Shown here piece by piece: positions 8,673 through 16,850 of a stretch of DNA of 64,000 bases; within the stretch, counting starts at the first letter, position 1, and every line of letters starts with the position of its first letter. This DNA is from Neoroseomonas lacus. GTDB taxonomy: Bacteria > Pseudomonadota > Alphaproteobacteria > Acetobacterales > Acetobacteraceae. The notes beneath the pieces are model-generated. The model did not search any database. It worked only from the letters and a program-made list of their open reading frames with translations, and was not told the origin of the DNA. The DNA lies in the NCBI RefSeq assembly GCF_014644535.1, contig NZ_BMKW01000001.1, forward strand, positions 1-64,000, in the 5' to 3' direction. A program made the position numbers and the translations under genes.

Positions 8673-9607
8673 ACATCACGTCGCCCCGCCGCCCGCATCT
8701 CGCCGAGCGCGTCGTCGATGCAGCGCGCACGGCTGCCGCCGCCGCGCGGCAGGCGCAGCGGCCCCAATTCACGACGGTACCACTCGACCCTTATGACTCA
8801 GACGGCGCTGGGCAACTGCTCGACGCATCGGCACCCACCCGCGTACCACTCGCCACGCTGCCTCTTCGGGAGGAAGCGCCTCCGATCGGGCGCGACACGC
8901 TTGAGCGAGCTGGCCTTGTTGGCCAGGCGCAGACGCGTCGCATGCCGCGCGAGGAGATCGCACTGGTTCGGGAGCAGGTGTTGCGCACCGTGGAGGCAAC
9001 CGCGCCGGCCCCCGGTCGCGACGGGCGGATCGTGCTGGTGACGAGTGCGCGTGCCGGCGAGGGCAAATCCTTCGCCGCCCTGAATATCGCCGCCAGCATG
9101 GCGGAAGGCGCCGGCCGCCAGGTCATCCTTATTGATACCGAAGGTGGTGCCGGCTCGCTGACCGCGCTGTTGGACCTGGAGGAAGCACCAGGCCTTGAGG
9201 CGCTTCAGGCTATGGCAGGCGCAGACCCGGCCGCGCTGACGTTGCCAACGGCCGTGCATGGCCTCTCCGTCCTGCCGCGCGGGCGGTCCGGGCCGGCGCA
9301 GGCCGACGCGATCGCGGCCGGGCTGCTTCGCCTCGCCACGCGTTTGCCGCAGCACGTATTCGTCCTGGACACCCCTGCCTGTCTGGAGGCCAGCACGGCC
9401 GGGCTGCTTGCCGCGGTGGCGGGCCAGGTCGTGATGGTGGTGCGTGCGGAGCGGACGCAGCGCGCCGAGGTGGAGGCCGCGCTCGATATCGTCGATGCCT
9501 GCCCGAACCTCCAGCTTCTGCTCAATCTCCTGACGCTCAAGGTCAGCAGCAGTTTCGGGGGACGTGACCAACACACAGAATACGCGGCGGCTCGTGGGCA
9601 AGGCTGA
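8669..9607 (+). CDS. CpsD/CapB-like P-loop ATPase, XrtA-associated tyrosine-kinase family
   Basis: A 312-aa cytosolic partner of the chain-length protein, related to bacterial tyrosine kinases of the Wzc/CpsD type. TSARAGEGKSFAALNIA is the Walker A loop, VILIDTEG the A' motif and HVFVLDTPA the B motif. The A' motif normally reads as an acidic DxD followed by R; here it is DTEGGAG. The C-terminus has one tyrosine (DQHTEYAAARG) rather than the usual tyrosine cluster, so phosphorylation may be reduced or absent. The next gene starts inside its last 44 bp. Confidence 0.85.
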   Translation: MNITSPRRPHLAERVVDAARTAAAAARQAQRPQFTTVPLDPYDSDGAGQLLDASAPTRVPLATLPLREEAPPIGRDTLERAGLVGQAQTRRMPREEIALVREQVLRTVEATAPAPGRDGRIVLVTSARAGEGKSFAALNIAASMAEGAGRQVILIDTEGGAGSLTALLDLEEAPGLEALQAMAGADPAALTLPTAVHGLSVLPRGRSGPAQADAIAAGLLRLATRLPQHVFVLDTPACLEASTAGLLAAVAGQVVMVVRAERTQRAEVEAALDIVDACPNLQLLLNLLTLKVSSSFGGRDQHTEYAAARGQG

Positions 9608-11336
9608 CGCAGCGTGGGCGATGGGGATCGCAGCCGCGGCGCTGTTCGCCTCCCCGGCGACTGGGCAATCGGCCGGCGGCGGTGGAACGGTCTCGACACC
9701 CGCGGCGCCGGCGACCGCTACAGCGCCTGCTGCATCGCCAGAGACAGGCAGCGCGCCGAGCGCCACGACGCCTACGCTCGTTTCCCCGGCGCTTGGCACG
9801 CTCGCTGACGTCGATCCAGGGCTGACGCGGCGGACCGCCGACCCCATCAGAATTGGCACCTATGCCGGCTCGGGAAGCGGGCTCGGCCTGTTTGATTTCG
9901 GACAGGTACCGCTCAGCCTCACTGACCGGCCCTATGCGATCCGCCCCGCCATCGGCGTCGAGGTCCTTGGCACCAACAACCTGTTCCAAACCCGCCAGGA
10001 CGCGCGCAGCGACATCGTCACCACCATCGCGCCGAGCATTGCCGCCGCTGTGAGCACGTCGCGCCTGCTGGGTTCGCTGACCTACACGCCGGCGCTGCGC
10101 TTGTACGGGACCTATTCGAGCCAGAACGCCGTGGACCAGATCGGCGGCGGACAGTTGCTCGTCGCCGTCGTCCCGGACCTGTTCTATGTGGACATCCGCG
10201 GTTCGGCGAGCGTCCAGCCGCAGAGTGGCGGGGTCATTCCCGGCAGCGCGCAGTTGGTCGAAGGGCTGAACACAACCCAGACCTTCAACGCGCAGATCAC
10301 GCCCTTCCTGATCCACCGCTTCGGCACCGCGGCTACCGCCCAGCTCGGCTACTCCTACCAGTATTCCCAGCAGGACTGGGCGTCTGGACGTAACCAAGGG
10401 ACAAACCTGTCGGCGCAGTCCTACACGGCGAATCGCGGCTTCGCGATCCTGCGCAGCGGCGAGGATTTCGGCCGGCTCGCGCTGCAGGGCCGCATTGACG
10501 GCACAAGTTTCATCGGCGGAGGCGTCTATGACGGGGCCCACCGCTTCGTCACCTCCGTGGAAGGCCGCTATGCGATCCTGCCAAGCGTCGCGGTGCTGGC
10601 TGAGATCGGCTACGAGAACATCGAATACGGCGGCACCAACGCCGCGACTATCGAAGGGGCAACCTGGTCGATCGGGACAAGGCTGACGCCTGGTCCTGAT
10701 TCGATCATCGTCGTCCGCTATGGACGGCATGACGGCTTCAATTCTGTCATGCTCAATGCTGGCGTCGCGCTCGGCGCGCGGACAAACGTCTACGCCACCT
10801 ACAGCGAGAAACTCTCCACCGGCCTGAGCGAGTCGCAGGACCTGCTGGAGACCATCACCTTCGACGCGCTCGGCAACCCGGTCGACAGCCGAAGCGGCGC
10901 GCCTGTGATCCTCGTCAATCCGTTTCTCGCAGTGTCGTCCGCGCTGTACCGCACGCGGCTTGGCACGGCCACACTGCAGTATCGTTGGCCACGTGACAGC
11001 TTCACCTTGTCGGCGACCTGGCAGGACAGTGAGCCGGTGTCCTCGGCGTTCGGCGACCCGGCCTCACCGCAATCCGGTATCTATGGAACCTTCGGCTGGG
11101 CACATGAGTTCAGCCCCCGCACGACCGGCATCACGACGCTGCAATATGGCCGGCTGTCGCAGGACCAGATCTCCTCGACGAACCAGGATATCTATGCCGT
11201 AAGCCTGACCCTGCTGCACCGGCTGACCGACAACCTCACGGCCAGCGCGCAGCTCGGCTGGACCCGCAACACCGCGGAAGGGCCAGTGGGCTATACTCAG
11301 ACCGTCCTGCGCGCCGCCCTCCGCAGGACCTTCTAG
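9564..11336 (+). CDS. Outer-membrane beta-barrel protein, PEP-CTERM/XrtA-associated (TIGR03016-like)
   Basis: A 590-aa exported protein with a GTG start after GGGGG. A signal peptide (AWAMGIAAAALFASPATGQ) is followed by an Ala/Pro/Thr-rich linker. The rest consists of alternating amphipathic strands rich in Tyr, Gly and Thr, ending in ..VLRAALRRTF with a terminal Phe, the outer-membrane barrel signature. Position in the locus and size fit the exosortase A-associated barrel family, thought to act in polysaccharide export across the outer membrane. The role is inferred from context. Confidence 0.82.
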   Translation: MTNTQNTRRLVGKADAAWAMGIAAAALFASPATGQSAGGGGTVSTPAAPATATAPAASPETGSAPSATTPTLVSPALGTLADVDPGLTRRTADPIRIGTYAGSGSGLGLFDFGQVPLSLTDRPYAIRPAIGVEVLGTNNLFQTRQDARSDIVTTIAPSIAAAVSTSRLLGSLTYTPALRLYGTYSSQNAVDQIGGGQLLVAVVPDLFYVDIRGSASVQPQSGGVIPGSAQLVEGLNTTQTFNAQITPFLIHRFGTAATAQLGYSYQYSQQDWASGRNQGTNLSAQSYTANRGFAILRSGEDFGRLALQGRIDGTSFIGGGVYDGAHRFVTSVEGRYAILPSVAVLAEIGYENIEYGGTNAATIEGATWSIGTRLTPGPDSIIVVRYGRHDGFNSVMLNAGVALGARTNVYATYSEKLSTGLSESQDLLETITFDALGNPVDSRSGAPVILVNPFLAVSSALYRTRLGTATLQYRWPRDSFTLSATWQDSEPVSSAFGDPASPQSGIYGTFGWAHEFSPRTTGITTLQYGRLSQDQISSTNQDIYAVSLTLLHRLTDNLTASAQLGWTRNTAEGPVGYTQTVLRAALRRTF

Positions 11337-11344
11337 GCGCCGCC

Positions 11345-12331
11345 ATGGACATCGATATCTACGGCTTCCGCGAGCCTCCATTCCAGATGACGCCCGACCC
11401 GCGTCTGTTCTTCCCGAGCACTGTCCACAGCCGCGCTTATGCCCACCTGCTCTACGGGTTGTCGCAGCGCGAAGGCTTTGTCGTCGTCACCGGGGAGGTC
11501 GGTGCCGGCAAAACGACCCTGATCGAACGGCTCTGCGCCGAGATCGCCCCGAAAGGGCATGCCGTCGCCCGCGTGATGACGACACAGGTCAACGCCGATG
11601 ACTTGCTCCGCCTAGTGGCCATGTCATTCGGCGCATCGCCGGAGGGCAGCAAGGCCGAGGTGCTGCAAGCGGTCGTCGCCGCCCTGCGGCACGGCATCGT
11701 CGAGAAGGGTCTGCGCCATGTGCTGATCGTGGATGAGGCGCAGGCGCTGCCGGTCGCCGCGCTCGAGGAGTTGCGTATGCTCTCCAACGTCACGCAGGGC
11801 GAACAGGCGCTGGTGCAGGTCGTGCTGATGGGCCAGCCGCAACTCAGGCACACCCTGGCGCGACCCGATCTCGACCAGCTGCGACAGCGCATCCTCGCCG
11901 CCTACCATCTCGCCGGCCTGACGCGGGAGGAGACGCATCTGTACGTCCGCCACCGCATGACCTCGGTGGGCTGGACCGGCCATCCGGCATGGGATGTTGA
12001 GGCGCTCAATCTCGTGCATCAGTTCAGCGCCGGCATTCCGCGCCGAATCAACCGGCTCTGCGCCCGCATATTGCTCGGCGGTTCGCTCGAACATGCCGCG
12101 GTGCTGGGCACGGAACTGGTCGAAGCGACCGCCGAGGAGCTCGAACAGGATCTCGGCGTGATCTGCGCCACGGAAGAGCGATCGCCACCCGAAGATAATA
12201 CAATCACCGCTCTTCGCGGCCTGACCGAACGGGTCGGCGCGCTGGAACAGGCAGTCGAGCGGCGGGAGCGCATGTTGCGCCGTCTGCAGGATCTCGTGGA
12301 ACAGGTGACGGAGGCTCGAAGGCGCTCATGA
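11345..12331 (+). CDS. XrtA-associated AAA ATPase (ExeA-like, TIGR03015-like)
   Basis: A 328-aa ATPase beginning MDIDIYGFREPPFQMTPDP, the characteristic opening of the ExeA/GspA-like family, in which YGF..PF..TPDP precedes the ATPase core. GEVGAGKTT is Walker A and LIVDEAQ is Walker B. GIPRRINRLC near residue 225 is the sensor-2 region. The C-terminus is a short coiled coil. In exosortase A loci this ATPase accompanies export genes and probably energises assembly at the envelope. It overlaps the deacetylase gene by 4 bp. Confidence 0.9.
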   Translation: MDIDIYGFREPPFQMTPDPRLFFPSTVHSRAYAHLLYGLSQREGFVVVTGEVGAGKTTLIERLCAEIAPKGHAVARVMTTQVNADDLLRLVAMSFGASPEGSKAEVLQAVVAALRHGIVEKGLRHVLIVDEAQALPVAALEELRMLSNVTQGEQALVQVVLMGQPQLRHTLARPDLDQLRQRILAAYHLAGLTREETHLYVRHRMTSVGWTGHPAWDVEALNLVHQFSAGIPRRINRLCARILLGGSLEHAAVLGTELVEATAEELEQDLGVICATEERSPPEDNTITALRGLTERVGALEQAVERRERMLRRLQDLVEQVTEARRRS

Positions 12332-13200
12332 CCGGCACACCCATCCGCAACGCCATGTCGGTCGACGTCGAGGACTGGTTCCAGGTCCAGGCCTTCGCCA
12401 GCGTCATTCCCCGCGAGAATTGGGAGAGTTGCGAACGCCGCGTGGAGGCCAACACCCACCGTGTGCTTGACCTCTTCGCCGCGGCCCAGATGCGGGGCAC
12501 GTTCTTCACCCTTGGCTGGGTCGCTGAACGGCACCCCGCCCTGATCCGGCGCATCGTCAAGGAAGGTCATGAGCTGGCCAGCCATGGCCATGGGCACCAG
12601 CAGGTTCATGTCATTGGCGAGGCTGCGTTCCGCGCCGACATCCGACGCGCGCGTGCGATCCTCGAGCAGGCCGGCGGCGTGCGCGTCGTCGGCTACCGCG
12701 CTCCCACCTTCTCGATCAGCGCCCGGCACACGCCATGGGCGCATCCCATCCTCGCCGAGGAAGGCTACCTCTACTCATCCTCGGTCTTTCCGGTGCGCCA
12801 CGATCTGTATGGCGACCCATCCGCGCCGCGGCGGCCCTATCTGCCGCATCCTGATGGCGTCACGGAGATACCGATGACGACCGTCCGCGCCTTCGGCCGT
12901 AGCCTTCCCTGCGCCGGGGGTGGCTGGTTTCGGCTTCTACCCTATGGTTTGACGCGAGCCGGTCTCGGCCGCGTCAACGGTACCGAAGGTCAACCCGGCG
13001 TATTCTATTTTCACCCCTGGGAAATTGACCCCGACCAGCCACGCGCTGAAGGCGCCGGGCGGCTGTCACGCTTCCGCCACTACACCGGGCTGCGCGGGAT
13101 GGAAGCGCGGCTGGTCCGCCTGCTCGCGGAATTCCGCTGGGGCCGCATGGATGAGGTATTCGGCGCTGTCATTGCAGCCCCCCTGCCCGCGGCGGCCTGA
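12328..13200 (+). CDS. Polysaccharide deacetylase with DUF3473 (XrtA-associated)
   Basis: A 290-aa NodB-fold carbohydrate esterase that would remove acetyl groups from the exopolysaccharide. NAMSVDVEDWFQV carries the catalytic and metal-binding Asp pair, and SHGHGHQQVH provides the His-x3/4-His metal ligands. GYRAPTFSI is motif 3. The C-terminal FYFHPWEIDPDQPR followed by the SRFRHYTG segment is the DUF3473 extension found in exosortase-type loci (TIGR03006-like). No signal peptide is visible, so action on cytoplasmic lipid-linked intermediates is possible. Confidence 0.92.
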   Translation: MTGTPIRNAMSVDVEDWFQVQAFASVIPRENWESCERRVEANTHRVLDLFAAAQMRGTFFTLGWVAERHPALIRRIVKEGHELASHGHGHQQVHVIGEAAFRADIRRARAILEQAGGVRVVGYRAPTFSISARHTPWAHPILAEEGYLYSSSVFPVRHDLYGDPSAPRRPYLPHPDGVTEIPMTTVRAFGRSLPCAGGGWFRLLPYGLTRAGLGRVNGTEGQPGVFYFHPWEIDPDQPRAEGAGRLSRFRHYTGLRGMEARLVRLLAEFRWGRMDEVFGAVIAAPLPAAA

Positions 13201-13202
13201 TC

Positions 13203-14249
13203 GTGACGGTTCGGATCCGCCCGCTGGACGCCGCAACTGCACCAGCCTGGGACGCCTTCGTGCGCCGCGTCCCCGAGGGCAGCTTCTTCCATCTGTCGGC
13301 CTGGGCGCGGGTGATTGCGGAGAGCTTCGGCCACGCCACCCACTACGCCTTCGCGGAGCAGGATGGCGCCGTGGTCGGCGTGTTGCCGCTCGTGCGCATG
13401 AAGACCATGCTGTTCGGGGATCTGCTCGCTTCCACGCCATACTGCGTCTATGGCGGCGCGATCGCCGCCTCGGTCGAAGCGGCCGAGGCACTCGAAGCGC
13501 ACGCCATCAACCTGCAGGCGAAGCTGCGCGTGCCCTGCCTCGAATACCGCAGGCTCGGCGTGGCCGATCCAGGCTGGGTCGAGCGGCCGGCCCTCTACTA
13601 CACCTTTCGCAAGCCGATCGTCGCGATCACGGGGGATGAGGGCAAGGACATGGCCGCCAACATCCCGCGCAAGCAGCGCGCGGAGGTGCGCAAGGCGGCG
13701 AAGCACGGCCTTGTCACCCGAACCGACCGGGATGTCGACGCGCTGTTCGCCGTCTATGCGGAAAGCGTGCGCAATCTTGGCAGCCCGGTTTTCCCGAAGC
13801 GGTATTTCCGCTCTCTGCTTGATGCCTTCCCCGAGGAATCCGACGTCACGACTGTGATGCACGAAGGCCGACCGGTCTCGTCGGTTCTGTCGTTCCATTT
13901 CAAGCAGGAGGTCCTGCCCTATTACGGTGGCGGTACACGGCAGGCGCGCGGCCTCGCGGCCGCCGATGTGATGTATTGGGAGGTGATGCGCCGGGCGGGG
14001 CAGGATCGCGGCGCGACCAGCTTCGATTTCGGCCGTAGCAAATCCGGCACCGGCGCCTTCTCTTTCAAGAAGAATTGGGGCTTCGAGCCGGAGCAGCTTC
14101 ATTACTGCTACCGCCTCGCGCCCGGTGCGGCAGTGCCGGACAATAACCCCAACAACCCGAAATACCGCTACTTCATCGCCGGCTGGAAGCGCCTGCCGTT
14201 GCCGGTTGCGAACGCGATCGGCCCGTATCTGGTGCGCGGTCTTGGCTGA
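13203..14249 (+). CDS. FemAB-like acyltransferase (XrtA-associated, TIGR03019-like)
   Basis: A 348-aa GNAT-fold FemAB-family protein with a GTG start 2 bp after the deacetylase stop. FHLSAWARVI near the N-terminus and the C-terminal run FDFGRSKSGTGAFSFKKNWG are the typical conserved blocks. FemAB proteins add amino acids to peptidoglycan precursors from aminoacyl-tRNA. In exosortase A loci the family is thought to acylate or aminoacylate a polysaccharide or lipid-linked sugar; that role is inferred only from context. Confidence 0.88.
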   Translation: MTVRIRPLDAATAPAWDAFVRRVPEGSFFHLSAWARVIAESFGHATHYAFAEQDGAVVGVLPLVRMKTMLFGDLLASTPYCVYGGAIAASVEAAEALEAHAINLQAKLRVPCLEYRRLGVADPGWVERPALYYTFRKPIVAITGDEGKDMAANIPRKQRAEVRKAAKHGLVTRTDRDVDALFAVYAESVRNLGSPVFPKRYFRSLLDAFPEESDVTTVMHEGRPVSSVLSFHFKQEVLPYYGGGTRQARGLAAADVMYWEVMRRAGQDRGATSFDFGRSKSGTGAFSFKKNWGFEPEQLHYCYRLAPGAAVPDNNPNNPKYRYFIAGWKRLPLPVANAIGPYLVRGLG

Positions 14250-14253
14250 GCCT

Positions 14254-15453
14254 GTGCCGGCCAAGCGGTTGTTGTTCCTCGCCCACCGGATCCCCTATCC
14301 GCCCGACAAGGGGGAGAAGATCCGGTCATGGCATATGCTTGAACACCTTTCGCGCCATTGGCGCGTGGACCTTGGTTGCCTGGTCGACGATCCGGCGGAT
14401 ATCGCGCATCTGCCCGTGCTGGAGAGGGTCTGCGAGCGTGTTCACGCAGCACGGGTCACGCGAAGCGGCCGTATGGCGCGAACGCTGCTGGGCCTGCGGC
14501 CGGGCCGGCCGCTGAGCCTGTCGTGGTTCCACGAACCCGGCCTGGCGCGTTGGGTACGACGAGGCCTCGCGGAGCAACGATACGACGCCGTGCTCGCCTA
14601 TTCCTCCGCCATGGCGGCCTATCTGCCCGCCCGCGCCGGGGGACCGTTCCGCGTGCTCGACATGGTGGATGTCGATTCGGAGAAGTGGCGCGCTTATGGC
14701 GCCACTAAGGGGCCGAAGGGCCTGCTCTGGGCCCGGGAGGCCCGCACGCTGCTCGCCTTCGAACGCCGCGCCGCCGCAGCCTTCGACCGCACGCTGTTCG
14801 TCTCCCCCCAGGAGGCGGCAACCTTCGCCAAGCTGGCTCCCGAGGTCGCCGACCGCATCGACTGGGTCGAGAATGGCGTCGACCTCACGCGCTTCGATCC
14901 CGCCTTGTCCTGGCCGGATCCCTTCGAGGCGGGAAACCCGGCCATCGTATTCACCGGCACCATGGACTACCGCCCGAATGTTGAAGCCGTGACCTTCTTC
15001 GCGCGGGAGGTCATGCCGCTTCTCGCTTCGCTCACGCCGGCGCCGCATTTCCACATCGTCGGTGCCAATCCGGCCCCTGCGGTTCGCGCGCTGGCGGACC
15101 TTCCGGGCGTCCGCGTCGTTGGTACCGTGCCGGATGTCCGGCCCTTCCTCGCCCACGCCGCGGTCGCGGTCGCGCCGCTTCGCATTGCCCGCGGCATCCA
15201 GAACAAGGTGCTGGAGGCGTTGGCGATGGGCCGTCCGGTGGTCGCTTCGCCCGAAGCGCATGAGGGCGTGCACGCACTGGCGGGCCAGGATCTGCTGGTC
15301 GCCGACGGGGCGGAAGCGATGGCGGCGGCGGTGGCAAAGGTGCTGGCAGGCGAAGCGCCGGGCCTCGGCCCGGCAGGCCGGGCGGCAGTCATCGCCGGGC
15401 ATGACTGGGAAGGAAAGCTGAGCCGCCTGGACCGCATCCTACTGGACGCATGA
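14254..15453 (+). CDS. Glycosyltransferase, TIGR03087-like (XrtA-associated)
   Basis: A 399-aa GT4-type enzyme. LLFLAHRIPYPPDKGEKIRSW at the N-terminus is the hallmark of the PEP-CTERM/EpsH1-associated sugar transferases. VENGVDLTRF and the C-terminal GIQNKVLEALAMGRPVVAS contain the nucleotide-sugar binding region, with Glu in the usual EALAMG helix. The GTG at 14254 was chosen because it puts the family motif near the N-terminus; a TTG at 14242 overlapping the FemAB stop is possible. It is the last gene of the rightward arm, 18 bp from the convergent greB. Confidence 0.85.
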   Translation: MPAKRLLFLAHRIPYPPDKGEKIRSWHMLEHLSRHWRVDLGCLVDDPADIAHLPVLERVCERVHAARVTRSGRMARTLLGLRPGRPLSLSWFHEPGLARWVRRGLAEQRYDAVLAYSSAMAAYLPARAGGPFRVLDMVDVDSEKWRAYGATKGPKGLLWAREARTLLAFERRAAAAFDRTLFVSPQEAATFAKLAPEVADRIDWVENGVDLTRFDPALSWPDPFEAGNPAIVFTGTMDYRPNVEAVTFFAREVMPLLASLTPAPHFHIVGANPAPAVRALADLPGVRVVGTVPDVRPFLAHAAVAVAPLRIARGIQNKVLEALAMGRPVVASPEAHEGVHALAGQDLLVADGAEAMAAAVAKVLAGEAPGLGPAGRAAVIAGHDWEGKLSRLDRILLDA

Positions 15454-15471
15454 GAGACGCCTACGCGCCGA

Positions 15472-16026
15472 TCAGGGATCGCCGGCCGGTCCCTGAGCAT
15501 CGGGATAGGAGATGCCAATGATCTCCACCTGCTCGACGCCTCCCGGTGTACGGACGGTCCGAAGGTCGCCCAACTGCGCGCCCAACAATGCACGCGCGAC
15601 GGGCGCCACCCACGACACATCGCCGCGGTCGGCATCGGCCTCGTCCACGCCGACGATGCGGATGGTCACCTCGGCGTCGTCCGACATCCGGGCATAGGTC
15701 ACGGTCGCCCCGAAGAACACCCGGTCGCGCCTGGCCTGCGCCGCCGGATCCACCACCTGCACGCGGTCGAGCCGCTTGCGCAGGAAGCGCACCCGGCCGT
15801 CGATCTGGCGCAGACGCCGCTTGCCGTACTGGTAGTCCGCATTCTCCGACCGGTCGCCGAGAGCGGCCGCCCAGGAGACGACCTCGACCACCTTGGGCCG
15901 CTCATCCTCCCAAAGGGTACGTATCTCCTCGCGCAGCGCGGCGGCGCCGGCGGGGGTCATGTAGAAGGGCGTGCCGGGGGGCAGGCCGGGCGGGCCATCC
16001 TCCCCTTCGTCATCATCCTCGCTCAC
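15472..16026 (-). CDS. greB: Transcription elongation factor GreB
   Basis: A 184-aa Gre factor that enters the RNA polymerase secondary channel and stimulates cleavage of backtracked RNA. The acidic N-terminal extension (EDDDEGEDG) is followed by YMTPAGAAALREEIRTLW and the coiled-coil tip GDRSENADYQYGKRRLRQID, whose acidic DRSENADY residues position the catalytic magnesium. The C-terminal FKBP-like domain ends VEIIGISYP. YQYGKRRLR at the tip is the GreB rather than GreA form. GTG start overlapping the upstream stop by 4 bp. Confidence 0.9.
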   Translation of the reverse strand: MSEDDDEGEDGPPGLPPGTPFYMTPAGAAALREEIRTLWEDERPKVVEVVSWAAALGDRSENADYQYGKRRLRQIDGRVRFLRKRLDRVQVVDPAAQARRDRVFFGATVTYARMSDDAEVTIRIVGVDEADADRGDVSWVAPVARALLGAQLGDLRTVRTPGGVEQVEIIGISYPDAQGPAGDP

Positions 16027-16850
16027 GGGTCGAGCAGCGCGTGACGGACCGCCTCCCAGCTGTCGCGGTTCGGCGCGCAGATCAACCCGCCGTCACGATG
16101 GACGGGCCGGTACTCGCTGCCATCGAAGCGCGCCGAATACCCGCCCGCCTCGCGATGCAGCAGCCAGCCCGGCAGGTGATCCCACGGCATCAACCGGTTG
16201 TAGAACAGCGCGTGGCCATGCCCTCCCGCCGCCCAGCGATATTCATGCGCGGCGCAGCGATAGGCGACCACCCCGGCGAAGCGCGGCAGGCGCGCGGCGA
16301 CCTGGCCCTTCAGCGGCTGCGGCAGATAGGCCCAGGAGATCGCGCCGACCATCTGCTCGATCGGCACCGGCGCGGCGACGCGCAGATCCGCCACGGCACG
16401 GCCTTCCGGGTCGGCGATCCAGGCCCCTTCCCCGCGCAGCGCGATGGCGGTGTCGTCGCCGAGCGGATCATGTATCCAGCCGCCGACCACCTCGCCCTTC
16501 ACCACCGCCGCCGCCATGCAGGCGAACAACGGCAGGCCGGCGGCGAAATTGGCCGTGCCATCCACCGGATCGACCACGAAGGCGAGGTCGGCATCGGCCA
16601 GCCGGTCCATCACCGACGGATCGGCCTCCGCCGCCTCCTCCCCCACCACCACACAACCGGGAAACAGGCGCCGCAGGCCTGCTTCGATCAGGCGCTCGGC
16701 GCCCTCGTCGGCATCGGTGACGAGGTCGAGCGGGCCGGATTTGGTCCGCACCGCCCCCAGCGCCAAGCGGCGGAAGCGCGGCAGGATCTCGGCGCGCGCC
16801 GCCTGCCGCAACAGGGTCGCAACGTCAACGGCGCGGCTCGCGCTGATCAT
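16023..16850 (-). CDS. Inositol monophosphatase family protein
   Basis: A 275-aa magnesium- or lithium-sensitive sugar phosphatase fold. The metal site is visible as VTDADEGAE (first Asp), VVGEEAAE (Glu cluster) and VDPVDGTANF (the DPxDGT motif). WDHLPGWLLHREAGG near residue 220 corresponds to the C-terminal WD..AG block. Substrates in this family include inositol phosphate, histidinol phosphate, fructose bisphosphate and PAP, and sequence alone does not decide among them. It sits between hflX and greB with 4-bp overlaps on each side. Confidence 0.85.
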   Translation of the reverse strand: MISASRAVDVATLLRQAARAEILPRFRRLALGAVRTKSGPLDLVTDADEGAERLIEAGLRRLFPGCVVVGEEAAEADPSVMDRLADADLAFVVDPVDGTANFAAGLPLFACMAAAVVKGEVVGGWIHDPLGDDTAIALRGEGAWIADPEGRAVADLRVAAPVPIEQMVGAISWAYLPQPLKGQVAARLPRFAGVVAYRCAAHEYRWAAGGHGHALFYNRLMPWDHLPGWLLHREAGGYSARFDGSEYRPVHRDGGLICAPNRDSWEAVRHALLDP

